Assembly: GCA_037178625.1 (NCBI GenBank)
Contig: CM074136.1
Span: 930,001-994,000, forward strand
Source: Skeletonema tropicum
Taxonomy: Eukaryota > Bacillariophyta > Thalassiosirophyceae > Thalassiosirales > Thalassiosiraceae
Direction of reading: 5' to 3'
Length of the DNA stretch: 64,000 bases
Shown: positions 11,236 to 21,420 of the stretch, piece by piece
Layout of the letters: each line of letters opens with the position of its first letter
How positions within the stretch are numbered: the stretch's first letter is position 1
Made by a program: the position numbers and the translations under genes
The notes under the pieces: generated by a model
Told to the model about the DNA's origin: nothing
Databases searched by the model: none
The model's input: the letters and a program-made list of their open reading frames with translations, nothing else

Positions 11236-12407
11236 TTATATCTTTTTTTCATCTCCCCTAGACAAGGATTTTACGAACCGTTCCTCGTCTCTGAAGTTCT
11301 CTTCAAGGAATGTTACTTCTTTATCAAGTGCGAGTAGCGATTTCCACTTCTCGTTGATGGCGTCGTTGATTTCCTTTGTGAACATGTCAACTGTAGGTGG
11401 CTTCATCACAGGGTTGATATAGCGATAGCGCTGCTTCCCAGTCACTTGGTACACCTCCATCTCCTTAATTGCATAGTGTGACTCCTCCCACGGGACATCC
11501 TCGTATGACGTATTGTCGTTGTTGTAGAAAAAGACGCTTGATTCACCCATGTCGGTAGTGATTGCATTCCCAAAATTAGGGCCGTAATTATCAGATCCCA
11601 CAATCGCAACTCCATTTGCATCTTTCAATTTCATCTTGAGGGGAGATGTGATACCGAATCCATTTAAAGCGAATAAGAATGCTTTGTCTGCTTTCATGAA
11701 GTCATGTGCGCTCTGCCACGATGTGTTTGAATATCCTCCAACTACGCAGCCATCTTCCAATTCAAACACAACAAGTGTTGGGCCTACGTTATCACATTTA
11801 TTGTGGAACTGTTCAGCAGATAGGCCGTCTCTAGAGGAATGATAGATCAGGTTTATATCACCCTCCGAACCGTCCTCCTCTAACCATTGATGGATGATAT
11901 TGAAATGAGAGAATTGCCTGATGATGTCGCTACCGAAGAAATGCAATCCAAAATATTAAGAATCTGCGACACTTCGACATCCTCGCACGGAGGATTGGGT
12001 TGATCGTCTTCCGCCGAGATCGCCAACTCATTCAGGTAGTAGACTATTGCCCGAAAAGCCATTAGATTGACATCTAGAAATATTCGTCCTTGGGCATCCC
12101 TCAATAATTGTTTGTCCCATCTTCCACTGAATAATGCTTCAAATCTTGTGCCCTTCAGTTGACACAACACACCTCGCTTAGCAGCAATAATCTTCCCACC
12201 TGCATTGATTTCAATTAGATCATTGTCGCTGGCTTTATCATTCCCATATACTTCAGCACACTGCTTTTTCTTCTCATCGAGATCGTGTAGGCGATCGAGA
12301 AGTTCCCTTTTCATGTCATCGAGTTTCTTGATTTCAGATTCATAGGCATACTCGTGATCATAACGTGCTGCTTCCAGCGCCTCTTCTGCCTTCTCTAGCC
12401 GTTCCAT
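11236..12407 (-). CDS. Coiled-coil BTB(T1)-TLDc protein, one frame break
   Basis: From ATG 12407, about 60 residues of coiled coil (ERLEKAEEALEAAR ...) precede a BTB/T1-like domain (LIEINAGGKII ... FEALFSGRW ... FLDVNLMAFRAIVYYL). The frame breaks at about 11945, and the downstream frame encodes a TLDc domain (LIYHSSRDGLSAEQFHNKC ... GPTLVVFE ... VVGGYSNTSW ... AFLFALNG), ending at 11236 after another helical stretch. One extra T in the ATTTC tract would fuse the frames as DCIFFGSD. BTB domains oligomerise or recruit CUL3. TLDc domains occur in oxidation-resistance and V-ATPase-interacting proteins. Whether the break is a base error, a mutation or an unseen splice event is unresolved. Confidence 0.75.
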
Positions 12408-12976
12408 TGTTTGCTGATAATGTTATGATTGATCTCGCTGCAGATTACTGAGCTGAGTTAGAGGGCGGCATCGCATAGGAGGTAGAGTTGGGTGTTGGGT
12501 GAGGCTTGGGTGATATGAGGTATCAAAAATTCCGCCAGAGCTTTCTACTATGGAATTAGTACTACCCTATCCGCCACATGTCGAACCTCTCGCTCGTCGC
12601 TCGCTCACGACTGTCTACATCTATCACCTATTCGTATTCACTAGCCTCGCTGACGCTCGTCTAGCCGCTGCGCGGGTTTTCTAAATAAGAGAGGAGGCAC
12701 CGGCTATCTACTACGATATTGATTGTGTCTACTTATATACATAGCAGTATTCAAATAGTACGTTATGTAACACTTTAATAATTATGTAATAAAGGTTGTA
12801 CATTGCCTTCTACGAATGCTGTGTAGTGATTACTGAGACACGGTTGGGAGAATATTGATTTATGTGAGAGGGATTATCTATGAAGAGGTTTAATGTGAAC
12901 GTGTGGAAACGATTGAAGACAGGTAGGAAGAAATTAGAGCGAGATGTAAATCATTTGGTGAAATAATATTCTACAG
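12408..12976. other. Intergenic, no gene seen
   Basis: A TC/CG-rich stretch followed by AT-rich DNA. A weak ATG frame at 12880 followed by GTAGG and a CTACAG at 12971-12976 could be an exon-intron feeding the H3 fragment. The would-be peptide is not an H3 tail, so I do not annotate it. Confidence 0.4.
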
Positions 12977-13231
12977 GACTGTTACCAAAAGTCCACTGAT
13001 CTTCTTCTCCGAAAAGCACCCTTCCAGAGATTGGTCAGGGAGATTGCACAGGACATGAAATCAGACCTCAGGTTCCAGTCCACAGCCATTTTGGCATTGC
13101 AGGAGGCGAGTGAGGCTTATCTCATTGGCCTCTTTGAGGACACAAACTTGTGTGCAATACATGCAAAGCGTGTGACCATCATGCCAAAGGATATGCAGCT
13201 GGCTCGTCGTATAAGGGGAGAGCGTGCCTAA
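12977..13231 (+). pseudogene. Histone H3 core fragment lacking the N-terminal tail
   Basis: The frame reads [20 protein letters not shown] onward to [10 protein letters not shown] and a TAA, covering the end of alpha-N and all three histone-fold helices of H3. Upstream the match stops at a CTACAG that looks like a 3' splice site. The preceding frame closes at TGA 12959-12961, and no H3 tail (ARTKQ) is found upstream. Substitutions against canonical H3 (DMKS for DFKT, STAIL for SSAVL, EAS for EAA, DMQ for DIQ) are conservative. Loop 1 has canonical length, unlike typical centromeric H3. It is either a 5'-truncated pseudogene or the last exon of an H3 variant whose first exon is distant. Confidence 0.8.
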
Positions 13232-13380
13232 TATTAAAAAACTAAAATAAATAAAGACTGCCAATCAATGATTGGTGAGCGCCCTTTTTTGGGATTTATA
13301 ATTCTTCACTTTCTCTTTCTGTGAATCCACATATGAATCCGAATTACTTAAAACACATTCTTCCTTTCTGCCTCATCTTC

Positions 13381-13760
13381 TTACCTAGTAACGCAAATGT
13401 TACGGCGCTTGCTCGGTGGGGCATCTTCATTATCGGTGTCTGCATCCAGTGCTTCACGCTTCACGTTTGAGTCCGATTTGACTTCATCGTTCTCGTAGTA
13501 GACTTGCTCGCTGACCTCGACCCTGACAATATAAATGTTTTCAAACTGACCACACTTCTTTCCTCTCTTCCATTCACCGAATCCGAGTAGGTCCATTTGC
13601 CTCTTCCGTGTGGCTTCCCATTTTCGTTCAACTCTCCTTCATATACAATCTTTCCGTTCTCCCAAATACCCTTGCATACTCGCCCGTCCTTATGTGTCAT
13701 CTTTCCTATTCCATGCATCTCGTCAAATCTAAGCCAATCAAAGGAAGAGTCAATCGAAAA
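13381..13760 (-). pseudogene. MORN-repeat gene fragment with a frameshift
   Basis: Read on the minus strand, MHGIGKMTHKDGRVCKGIWE, then YEGELNENGKPHGRGKWTY are MORN repeats. After SDS the repeat pattern continues in another frame (GEWKRGKKCGQFE), so several bases appear lost at about 13575. The C-terminal end in that second frame is acidic and finishes with a possible nuclear signal (PPSKRRN). The 5' end merges into the 82-bp tandem array, whose units contain the gene's own coding segment (SIDSSFDWLRF). MORN repeats often bind membranes or scaffold proteins. The copy is broken. Confidence 0.7.
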
Positions 13761-13996
13761 TTCTAAAAACGGGGGGGCAAGGGGGGGTGTCCCCCCCTGA
13801 ACAATCAAATCTAAGCCAATCAAAGAAAGAGTCAATCGAAAATTCTAAAAACGGGGGGGCAAGGGGGGGTGTCCCCCCCTGAACAATCAAATCTAAGCCA
13901 ATCAACGAAAGAGTCAATCGAAAATTCTAAAAACGGGGGGGGCAAGGGGTCAAATCAAGCCAATCAAAGAAAGAGTCGATCGAAAATGCCCGTGAA
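13724..13996 (+). repeat. 82-bp tandem array with G-run/C-run hairpins
   Basis: Units start at 13724, 13806 and 13888, with a shorter partial unit from 13951. The first two contain seven Gs, TGT and seven Cs, a perfect hairpin, plus further G runs; the third is cut inside its G run. The units carry part of the adjacent MORN coding sequence, so the array arose by local duplication of gene DNA. Confidence 0.85.
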
Positions 13997-14030
13997 GGCC
14001 AAAGGACACGCCAAAGGGCCCGGACAGAAC

Positions 14031-14061
14031 GACCGACCGACCGACCGACCGACCGACCGAA
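14031..14061 (+). repeat. (GACC)n microsatellite
   Basis: About seven uninterrupted GACC tetranucleotides immediately upstream of the second ankyrin gene. Confidence 0.9.
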
Positions 14062-14118
14062 CGACTTAGCTCCTCTCATTATTTAGATCTTCTGATACCA
14101 CAACACTATCGGCCAACC

Positions 14119-15657
14119 ATGAGCGAGAGCGACAATAGCAGACAATCAGTTAAATCGCTGTCAGTTGAATTATTTGAGTTTTGCAGATCTGAGTTGCTTT
14201 CAGAAGATGGCCTACGTGAAATATTCGAGCGATACGAATTGACTCCCAACAATAATAATGTATGCGATCATACAAACTTTCCATTCTTCCACTGTGTGTG
14301 CGCGAATGAAAGAGTTACGGAAAGAATAATTCAATTTGTTCTCGAATATTTTCCTGCGGATCTCATTTCTGCTAGTAGTAGTGGTGGGTGGACGCCTCTC
14401 CTTTTAGCATGCTGCTACAACCCAAATGTATCACTCGACATACTTAAAACCCTCATCGATGCAGCTCCAACTTCTGTTGGCAGTGTGAGTCCAGACGGTC
14501 AGATGCCTCTCCATTATATATGCAGTAACAAAATGGCGGATGAAAAAGCAGCAACGGAAATGTTGGAGTTTCTTCTTCAAAAGCACCCTGAAGCAGTCCG
14601 GCATTCTAATGATGGAGGATGTCTTCCCATTCACATTGCAGCGGACTCAAAATCTGCGAAATTTTGCAAGATCTTAATCGAAGAGTATCCTGGATCTGAG
14701 CAAATGGGAGATGCCCATGGCAATGAGCTGCCTCTCCATCTTGCGTGCAGACGAAACGGCGTTACCTCAGTAGAATATTTGTACAAACTCTGCCCCGATG
14801 CCATCAATCATTCAACAAGAGATGGATTTTATCCGATTCACTGCGCAATGTCTGGTGTGATTGATAGGGAAGATCCAGTACCAGCTGCAGAGATTGTAAA
14901 GTTTCTACTGAATTGTGATCCCAACGTGGCGCAACAAAAGTTGCAAGGAGAAACTCTGCTTCACATTGCTTGTCTGGTTGAGTATAATGATTCAAACATT
15001 GAGACCGCAATTGAAGTGATCAATGCAATCTATGAATTGCACCCTGAAGCGATCGAAGATGATAAGATTACATCAAACATTCAAGAATGTCACCAACAAG
15101 TGCAAGCGTTCCTCAACACACAGTTAGACTATGCTCGTCAAGCCAATGATCACCGGCAGATGACAACGCCTGATGGCAATGGGCAACTCCCGCTCCACAG
15201 AGCGCTTCAAAACAATGCCAGGCTTGGCTCGATCAAGTTGTTAGTAAGAGGTAACCCTCATGCTCTCCAGTCTCCTGACAATAGCGGTGTATTGCCCTTG
15301 CACATTGCATGTCAGCATCATGATTCCGCTGATGTTGTGCGATACTTGATTGGACTTGATACTATTGCCCTTAGCACCGTGGATAGTGATGGAAACGCTG
15401 CCCTCCATCATGCTTGTCGCGGTGCAAAGTATGACACAATAGCAACACTTTTAGAATATTATGATGCTGTGTCCGTGTCGCGACAGAATGCTCATGGGAA
15501 GCTTCCTGTTGAATTGCTTTGGAAAAGTGATGATGTGGACGATAGAGATGGCCTTGAATATGTGGAGAGCATCTTTCGGCTACTGAAGGCATACCCCGAG
15601 ACTGTGATGACTGCAATTATGAAAGAGCAAGGTAAGGCTGATGACTGTTTTGCTTAG
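14119..15657 (+). CDS. Ankyrin-repeat protein, paralogue 2
   Basis: An intact 512-residue ORF from ATG 14119 (MSESDNSRQSVKSLSVELFE). It has the same plan as paralogue 1: a conserved N-terminal motif (EFCRSELLSEDGLREIFERY), then ankyrin units (PLHYIC, LPIHIAA, LPLHLAC, YPIHCAM, TLLHIAC, LPLHRAL, LPLHIAC, ALHHAC). Long stretches, especially the region around IQECHQQVQAFLNTQL, are nearly identical to paralogue 1, which suggests recent duplication or gene conversion. It lacks the basic C-terminal tail of the others and ends KADDCFA. No introns are needed. Function unknown beyond probable protein binding. Confidence 0.9.
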   Translation: MSESDNSRQSVKSLSVELFEFCRSELLSEDGLREIFERYELTPNNNNVCDHTNFPFFHCVCANERVTERIIQFVLEYFPADLISASSSGGWTPLLLACCYNPNVSLDILKTLIDAAPTSVGSVSPDGQMPLHYICSNKMADEKAATEMLEFLLQKHPEAVRHSNDGGCLPIHIAADSKSAKFCKILIEEYPGSEQMGDAHGNELPLHLACRRNGVTSVEYLYKLCPDAINHSTRDGFYPIHCAMSGVIDREDPVPAAEIVKFLLNCDPNVAQQKLQGETLLHIACLVEYNDSNIETAIEVINAIYELHPEAIEDDKITSNIQECHQQVQAFLNTQLDYARQANDHRQMTTPDGNGQLPLHRALQNNARLGSIKLLVRGNPHALQSPDNSGVLPLHIACQHHDSADVVRYLIGLDTIALSTVDSDGNAALHHACRGAKYDTIATLLEYYDAVSVSRQNAHGKLPVELLWKSDDVDDRDGLEYVESIFRLLKAYPETVMTAIMKEQGKADDCFA

Positions 15658-15792
15658 AATACAATAGCAAGTAACAGAAAGGACTTTAGCAAATGAAAAA
15701 TATGATAGCTGCTATGCTCCAAAACCAGTGAGTCGAAATCACATACACTTGAGGTTTCATCACTGACTCACTCTCACAGCCCCAAGCTTGTC

Positions 15793-16220
15793 CTAGAATG
15801 ATGGGAACAAAGTCGGATAATCATCCAACAATTCCTCTCCCTTTGAAATGTTCGCTTGCGTTGCATAACATCTCAAAGCAGCAGCAGCACCTTTACATCT
15901 TATATTTGCAGAGTTTTCTTGAATCTCCACTTGCTCCCCATTCCATAAATTTCCCTTATCCAAATCCACAACACCCACAAAAGGTATATCTTGGACCCAA
16001 GCCCAAATCAAAATTCACACAACATATATACCCGGATCAGAAACAGAAAGCGGTCATTCATGGCAAAAAGAAGCTTTCGCATTGCATTCCCATCATTGAT
16101 TGCGTTGTTGGTAGATTTGAAGATCACATCGCCCTCTTTGAATCCCGTGCTACCATACCTATTCGATCATGCTTCTGTCGAAGAGTGCATCCACTTCGAA
16201 CTTACCCGAGCCCCAACTGT
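15793..16220 (-). pseudogene. SET-domain gene relic
   Basis: On the minus strand 15793-16011 reads NSANIRCKG...RCYATQANISKGEELLDDY, a pattern typical of the end of a SET methyltransferase domain (x-DI-x-KGEEL-x-x-DY). Upstream, in another frame, EGDVIFK resembles the beginning of such a domain (EGDVI). The blocks are in different frames with stops between, so this is a degraded copy. It shares only the broad domain class with the SMYD-like relic at 52.4 kb. Confidence 0.45.
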
Positions 16221-17281
16221 GTGAGTGTCTTACGTTTATTTGCTACGCACGTGTTACTAACTTCGCGCCTAATTATTCCCCCCCAAATCCCAGCTCAGAC
16301 CAAAATTATACACCCCTCATAATTAAATGTATTTTTAAAGATATAAGTCCTACATAAAAATCTAAGGCTAGGTACAATAATTTTGTCCTGGGGTTCATCC
16401 CTTTGCTAGTTGCACATAAGTTGTAGCCACCTTTCGCCTCATCAAATCAACAGCCATCTATTGTGCGCCTTTTGCTGTGGTTGGAGACAATGTTACAACT
16501 GTTATCAGTGCCTTTCCTACGAAGTCTCATAGAATGAGAGGCCGAATGATCGACATAAAACTCCATGATGGCGTAGATGTTGCGTGTAATTAATACATCT
16601 GAGTAAGCTAAACAATTATCATAGCTTACAGATGGAGTTATTAATGATCTAATACTATTCTGTTGTCTAAATTACATAATCATGAGCATCTTTTGACATG
16701 CCCCGTATGTGCAGATTTTCATGTGTGTGTGCGTCACCTGCAATTATCACCAAATCCACTTTGAATTAGACGCTACAGCTTACATAATCGGAATCAGCGT
16801 GAAAATTGGGGTTAGGGAGTGTCTTCTGGAGGGTGTATGGGATCGATAATGCTATGGTTTGCCTTCGGATTCATTATGTCAGATGCACTTTTTCAAGATT
16901 TTTTTACTGTTCGTGCGTGAGTACCTCAAATATCGAGGCAATTGAACGGAGCACCACCACCACACACCGAATATGCATTCCAAACAGTATAAATAGAAAG
17001 TTATTAGTCTTTCAACTTAAAGCATCGGCATATTATTGGCCAATATTGGCGTAGTAATGCCAGATTTTCTGCGACGCAACAAGATTTGGCTGGGTGTTGG
17101 GGATAAAAATACCTATAAAAATCCATAATAACCCTTGTTGTGTTCGATATTGGATTTTCTACCCGATCGTCGTGCATCGTGCATGACAAATCACAAATCA
17201 ACCGAAGACAAACACTTTCATCTTGCAATAGCTTGTTGCTTGTTGCTGTTGGCTGTTGGGTGGTTGTTGGTTGTAGCCATC
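16221..17281. other. Intergenic; imperfect hairpin at about 16600-16650
   Basis: No coding signal. CATCTGAGTAAGCTA and TAGCTTACAGATG form an imperfect inverted repeat around AACAATTATCA. The last few hundred bases are presumably the promoter of the next ankyrin copy. Confidence 0.4.
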
Positions 17282-18612
17282 ATGAGCGAGAGCGACAATG
17301 GGAGACAATCGGCTCCACTGTCGAAGGAAACATTGGACTTTTGCCTATCTGAATCTCTTACTGCGAGCGGCCTACGCGAAATAATTGAGCGACGCGATTT
17401 GGCGTCCAATGATGATGATGATTTGGCCGATTACGCTTTCCTTTATGCATGTGCTGTTTGCCGCAATCCAAAAGTCAACGAGGATATAATTCGACTACTT
17501 CTAGAATATTTTCCTGTGACTGTCCGTAGAAGGGTTGGGAATGTATATCCACCACTCCTCCACGCATGTGCAAATCCAAATGTGACACTCAACATAATTA
17601 AACTCCTCATAGATACAGCTCCCGACACTCTTCGCAGTGTAACCAATGACGGCAGCACGCCTCTACACTGGTTATGTAATAACGACAAATTGGATAACGC
17701 AGTTGCAACAGAAATTTTGAATTTGCTCATCGAGAAGTCTCCTGAATCAGTCCGCCATGCAGATAATGCCGGTACTCTTCCAATTCACCTAGCGGTCCAG
17801 GCGGCAAAATCTCCTAATTTTTGTCGTGTGCTAATTGAAACATATCCTGGATCTGAGCAGATAAGTGCTTCCAACGGCTTGCTACCTCTCCATTGTGCGT
17901 GTTTGGGTGGTCATGTTACCACAGTTCAGTACTTGTATAAAGTCTACCCCGATGCCATCAACCATGCAATGACAATTGGATTGGCAGATGGAATATACCC
18001 GATTCACTTCGCAATTGGCAGAGATGACCCGGTAGCTGCTTTCAAGCCAGGGATCACCGTCGGATGGTGACACCTGATGACAATGGACGACTCCCACTGC
18101 ACAGTGCGCTTCAGGCCAATGTCAGGCTTGGTTCAATCAAACTATTGGTGAAAGGCAATCCCAACGCTCTGCAATATGCCGATAGTGGCGGTGCAATACC
18201 CTTGCACATAGCATGCCAGCATAACGATTCTGCTAGCGTCACAAAGTACTTGATCGGACTTGACACAACAACTCTCGACACTGCGGATAGGGAAGGAAAC
18301 ACAGCCCTACATTATGCAAGCCGTGGAGCAAAATATGAGACCATAGCGATGCTGCTGGAAACATTTGATGCCATATCAGTATCGAAACGGAATACTGACA
18401 ATAAGCTTCCTATCGATCTTCTTTGGGAGAGTAATGCCGTGGAAGATAGGGAAAGTATTGAATACACGGACAGCGTCTTTCGGCTTCTAAAGGCTTACCC
18501 TGAGGTGTTAATGCACGACACTGCAGAACCAAAACTACCAGCCACGCCTAGTGACCGTCCAACTATGAATGAAAAGAAGAGAAAGTTCGTTAACGATGAT
18601 AATGAGAGGTGA
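17282..18612 (+). pseudogene. Ankyrin-repeat paralogue 3 with an internal deletion
   Basis: From ATG 17282 (MSESDNGRQSAPLSKETLDF) the family plan is followed up to YPIHFAIGRDDPVAA. The sequence then jumps to the equivalent of RQANDHRRM with a frame change, giving a stop at 18068-18070. The second half continues from 18064 to 18612 in another frame (TPDDNGRLPLH ... LPLHIAC ... EKKRKF). Compared with paralogues 1 and 2, about 280 nt are missing, including the TLLHIAC unit and the segment before LPLH. A GCT triplet at the junction could be the microhomology used. No splice signals explain the jump. It might still make a truncated 262-residue protein. Confidence 0.8.
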
Positions 18613-19204
18613 ATGGATCGACAATACTGTAACATAAAGAATGGGTTTTACACGTTACCAGCATCCTCAGCTGCAGATTGCACTTTAAACTGTTCCACCT
18701 TCCTGCAAGTACGTGGAATCCTCACGAGCCTTAGTATGATGCATCCGAGTCAAACAATACGACAACCCGTAGGCGGACAAAGCAGGAACGGACTTTGGTC
18801 CATCCCTAAACCCCAGCAACATTGATTCATCACACCAACATCACTATGGCGCTTATTCTTGCAAGGCCTCATTACACCGCTTCTACCTCCTCATTGAATA
18901 TAGTCTCAGAAATTGTTAGTAACTCTAGGACAGATAGTTTCATAAATATTACAGTTCTAATCTGTGATATATGAAACACATATCGTTGGGTAAGGGATTC
19001 TGTCACATCTCACGATACTTAATGGCACTGAGTGCAAAACTACAAACATCAAATTATGATGATGATATAATTTGTGATATATTTTATTATCTGAGGATTG
19101 ATAAATAAGCAATCAGAGATGTGCAAACTTCAACCAATTGTATCAGCGCTATCAATTAACTCGCAACTTTATCTAATTTTACTGACAGCTCTATTCTGTC
19201 ACGA
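18613..19204. other. Intergenic, AT-rich
   Basis: No gene seen. A short stretch (GCTGCAGATTGC, CTTCCTGCAAGTACGTG, GAGCCTTAG) resembles parts of the segmental duplication at 21.8 and 31.5 kb, so a fragment of that repeat is present here too. Confidence 0.5.
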
Positions 19205-20782
19205 CTAGTACTCATTTCCCAGCTTTCTCTTCTTTCCATTTCCGCTGTGATTCTGGTCTAAGTAAGCATCCGAAACAGATTGAACATCTGTGAAAACATT
19301 CATCACAGTCTCTGGGTAAGCCTTTAGAAGACGAAAGACGCATTCCGTGTATTCTACGCTCTCTCTATCTTCAACTGCATCGCTTTCCCAAAGAAGATCG
19401 ATGGGAAGCTTCTTCTGGGAATTCCATTTCGAGACTGATATGGCATCAAACTTTTCCAGCAAAATGCCTATTGTATGATACTTTGCACCGCGGCATGCAT
19501 AATGGAGGGCGGTATTATTGTCAATATCCACGGCTCGAAGAGTTCTCATATCAAGGTCGAGCAAGTATTGAACAACGCAAGCAGAGTCATGATGTTCACA
19601 TGCGATGTGCAGAGGCATCGCAAAATTGTTGTCTGATACACGTAATGCAGAGGGATTGCCTTTCACTAACAACTTGATTGAGCCAAGAGCGGCATTGTTT
19701 TGAAGCGCTCTGTGCAGTGGGAGTTGTCCATTGTCATCAGGAATCGTCATCAGACGGTGATCATTGGCTTGACGAGCATATACTAACTCGCTGTTGATGA
19801 ATGATTGTACTTGTTGATGATAAAGATGCAGATCGTTCTCAATTTCATCATCATTGATCGCTTCGGGGTGTGCGTCATAAATTGCTTTGATCACTTCAAT
19901 AGCGGTCTCAATGTTTGAATCATCATAATTCCTGTCCGTGTCATAATCCAAACATGAAGCAAAATGAAGCAGAGAATGCCCTTCCCACTTTTGTAGCTTC
20001 ACATTGGGATCGCAATCCAGTAGAAACTTTACAATCTCTGCAGCTGGTACTGGATCTTCTAAATCAATCACACCATTAATTGCGCAGTGAATCGGATACT
20101 CGGGGTAGAGTTTGTACAAATATTCTACTGTGGAAACATTGGCCACGTGCCCTGCCCAATCACATGCCCAATGGAGAGGAAGCAGGCCCCTGTGACCGGC
20201 AATTCGCTCAGATCCGGGATATGCTTCGATCAACACCTGGCAAAACTCAGGAGGATTTGCCTTACTCGCCAAGTGAATTGGAAGATCATGTCCAACATCA
20301 AAATGACGAAGCGCTTCTGGGTATTTCTCGATTAGGAACTTCATAATATCGATTGCTGCCTTGTCCACCTGATTTCTTTCGCATAAATCATGGAGAGGTG
20401 TCCTACCTATATCATCTACGCAACGAACATTGTCGGGAGCTGCATCGAACAGGAATTGTATGATTTGGAGTGTCACATTTTTGTTGTTGTAGAATGCAGC
20501 GTGGAGCGGTGTTATTCCGTCCTCGTTAGTAGCTCTGGAAGCGGCAGGAAAATATTCGAGTAGATATTGAAGTATGCCCTCGTTGATTCTTTCGTTACAG
20601 CATGCCTCAAGGAAGAATTCATAATCACCTGCATAATCATTATTGGGTATCAATTCGTGTCTCTCAAAAATTTCACGTAGGCCTTCTTCTGAAAGCAACT
20701 TAGATCTGCAGAACTCCCACAATTCCCTCGACAGCGCTTTAGCTGATTGTCCATTGCTAGTCTCGGTCTCGCTCATGGTCAT
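19205..20782 (-). CDS. Ankyrin-repeat protein, paralogue 4
   Basis: An intact 525-residue protein if started at ATG 20782 (MTMSETETSNGQSAKALSRE), the position matching the other family members. The frame stays open further upstream, but that part looks non-coding. The conserved N-terminal block (EFCRSKLLSEEGLREIFERH) is followed by ankyrin units (PLHAAF, PLHDLC, LPIHLAS, LPLHWAC, YPIHCAI, SLLHFAS, LPLHRAL, MPLHIAC, ALHYAC) and a basic tail (GKKRKLGNEY). It is the only copy on the minus strand. Its sequence is the most diverged of the four, so it is an older paralogue. Confidence 0.9.
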   Translation of the reverse strand: MTMSETETSNGQSAKALSRELWEFCRSKLLSEEGLREIFERHELIPNNDYAGDYEFFLEACCNERINEGILQYLLEYFPAASRATNEDGITPLHAAFYNNKNVTLQIIQFLFDAAPDNVRCVDDIGRTPLHDLCERNQVDKAAIDIMKFLIEKYPEALRHFDVGHDLPIHLASKANPPEFCQVLIEAYPGSERIAGHRGLLPLHWACDWAGHVANVSTVEYLYKLYPEYPIHCAINGVIDLEDPVPAAEIVKFLLDCDPNVKLQKWEGHSLLHFASCLDYDTDRNYDDSNIETAIEVIKAIYDAHPEAINDDEIENDLHLYHQQVQSFINSELVYARQANDHRLMTIPDDNGQLPLHRALQNNAALGSIKLLVKGNPSALRVSDNNFAMPLHIACEHHDSACVVQYLLDLDMRTLRAVDIDNNTALHYACRGAKYHTIGILLEKFDAISVSKWNSQKKLPIDLLWESDAVEDRESVEYTECVFRLLKAYPETVMNVFTDVQSVSDAYLDQNHSGNGKKRKLGNEY

Positions 20783-21420
20783 GGTCACAGAAGAATCCAA
20801 ACTTCGGTAGAAGATAAGAGCTGTAGTATCTTTTGGTGGTGCGTGATGGTGAGGAGGTGCGCGAATAGCTAAGTACTTAGCTATGTAGATAGCGAGGTGA
20901 CGTGGAGGTGGAAGATATGTATCTCTGGAGTGGTGCAAGATTATTTGATACGCACGTGTGCTGCCATACGTGGGTAACTTGGTAGGGCTGTTTCTGAGGA
21001 AAGTGTGAGGTGCGGTGAATGAGGAATGTCCTCGTGGACAATTACTCCTATTGGCTCCGGTCTGAAGTAGTACTCACCATCTGTCTCATCGTGGCATCTA
21101 GTGTTGGATGATGACTTTGGACTGTGGGTTACTGTCTTCGCCATAGAGGATGGAGATGGAGGGGGCTTTGAGTCCAGCTGAGCAAATTATTTCTCTTCAC
21201 CGGACACCGAGTAGTCGTGTGTAGTAGGTGGACGGGTCTGGGTTTTGCATGAGCCGCTGAAGTAGTATCTGCAATTCAAATGTGGTCTGATTGATGAAGG
21301 ATGCTGGATGGCGTTTTTGGGGAGTAGCCTGTGTGGTGTTGATTGAGGAGGCGTTGGGGAATTTAGACTGGTCGAGGAATTTGGACTGGTCGATTTTGTG
21401 TAGTTGTTTGGCGGGTTGAA
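20783..21420. other. Intergenic, no gene seen
   Basis: This is the region upstream of ankyrin paralogue 4. Short open frames lack recognisable motifs. Confidence 0.4.

Noticed and set aside
12977..13231. Centromeric histone H3
   Set aside because: Loop 1 has the canonical length and the C-terminus ends in the normal GERA, unlike typical centromeric H3.
15798..16322. A 174-codon + strand gene
   Set aside because: Its composition is erratic and it lies opposite the SET relic, whose motifs are recognisable.
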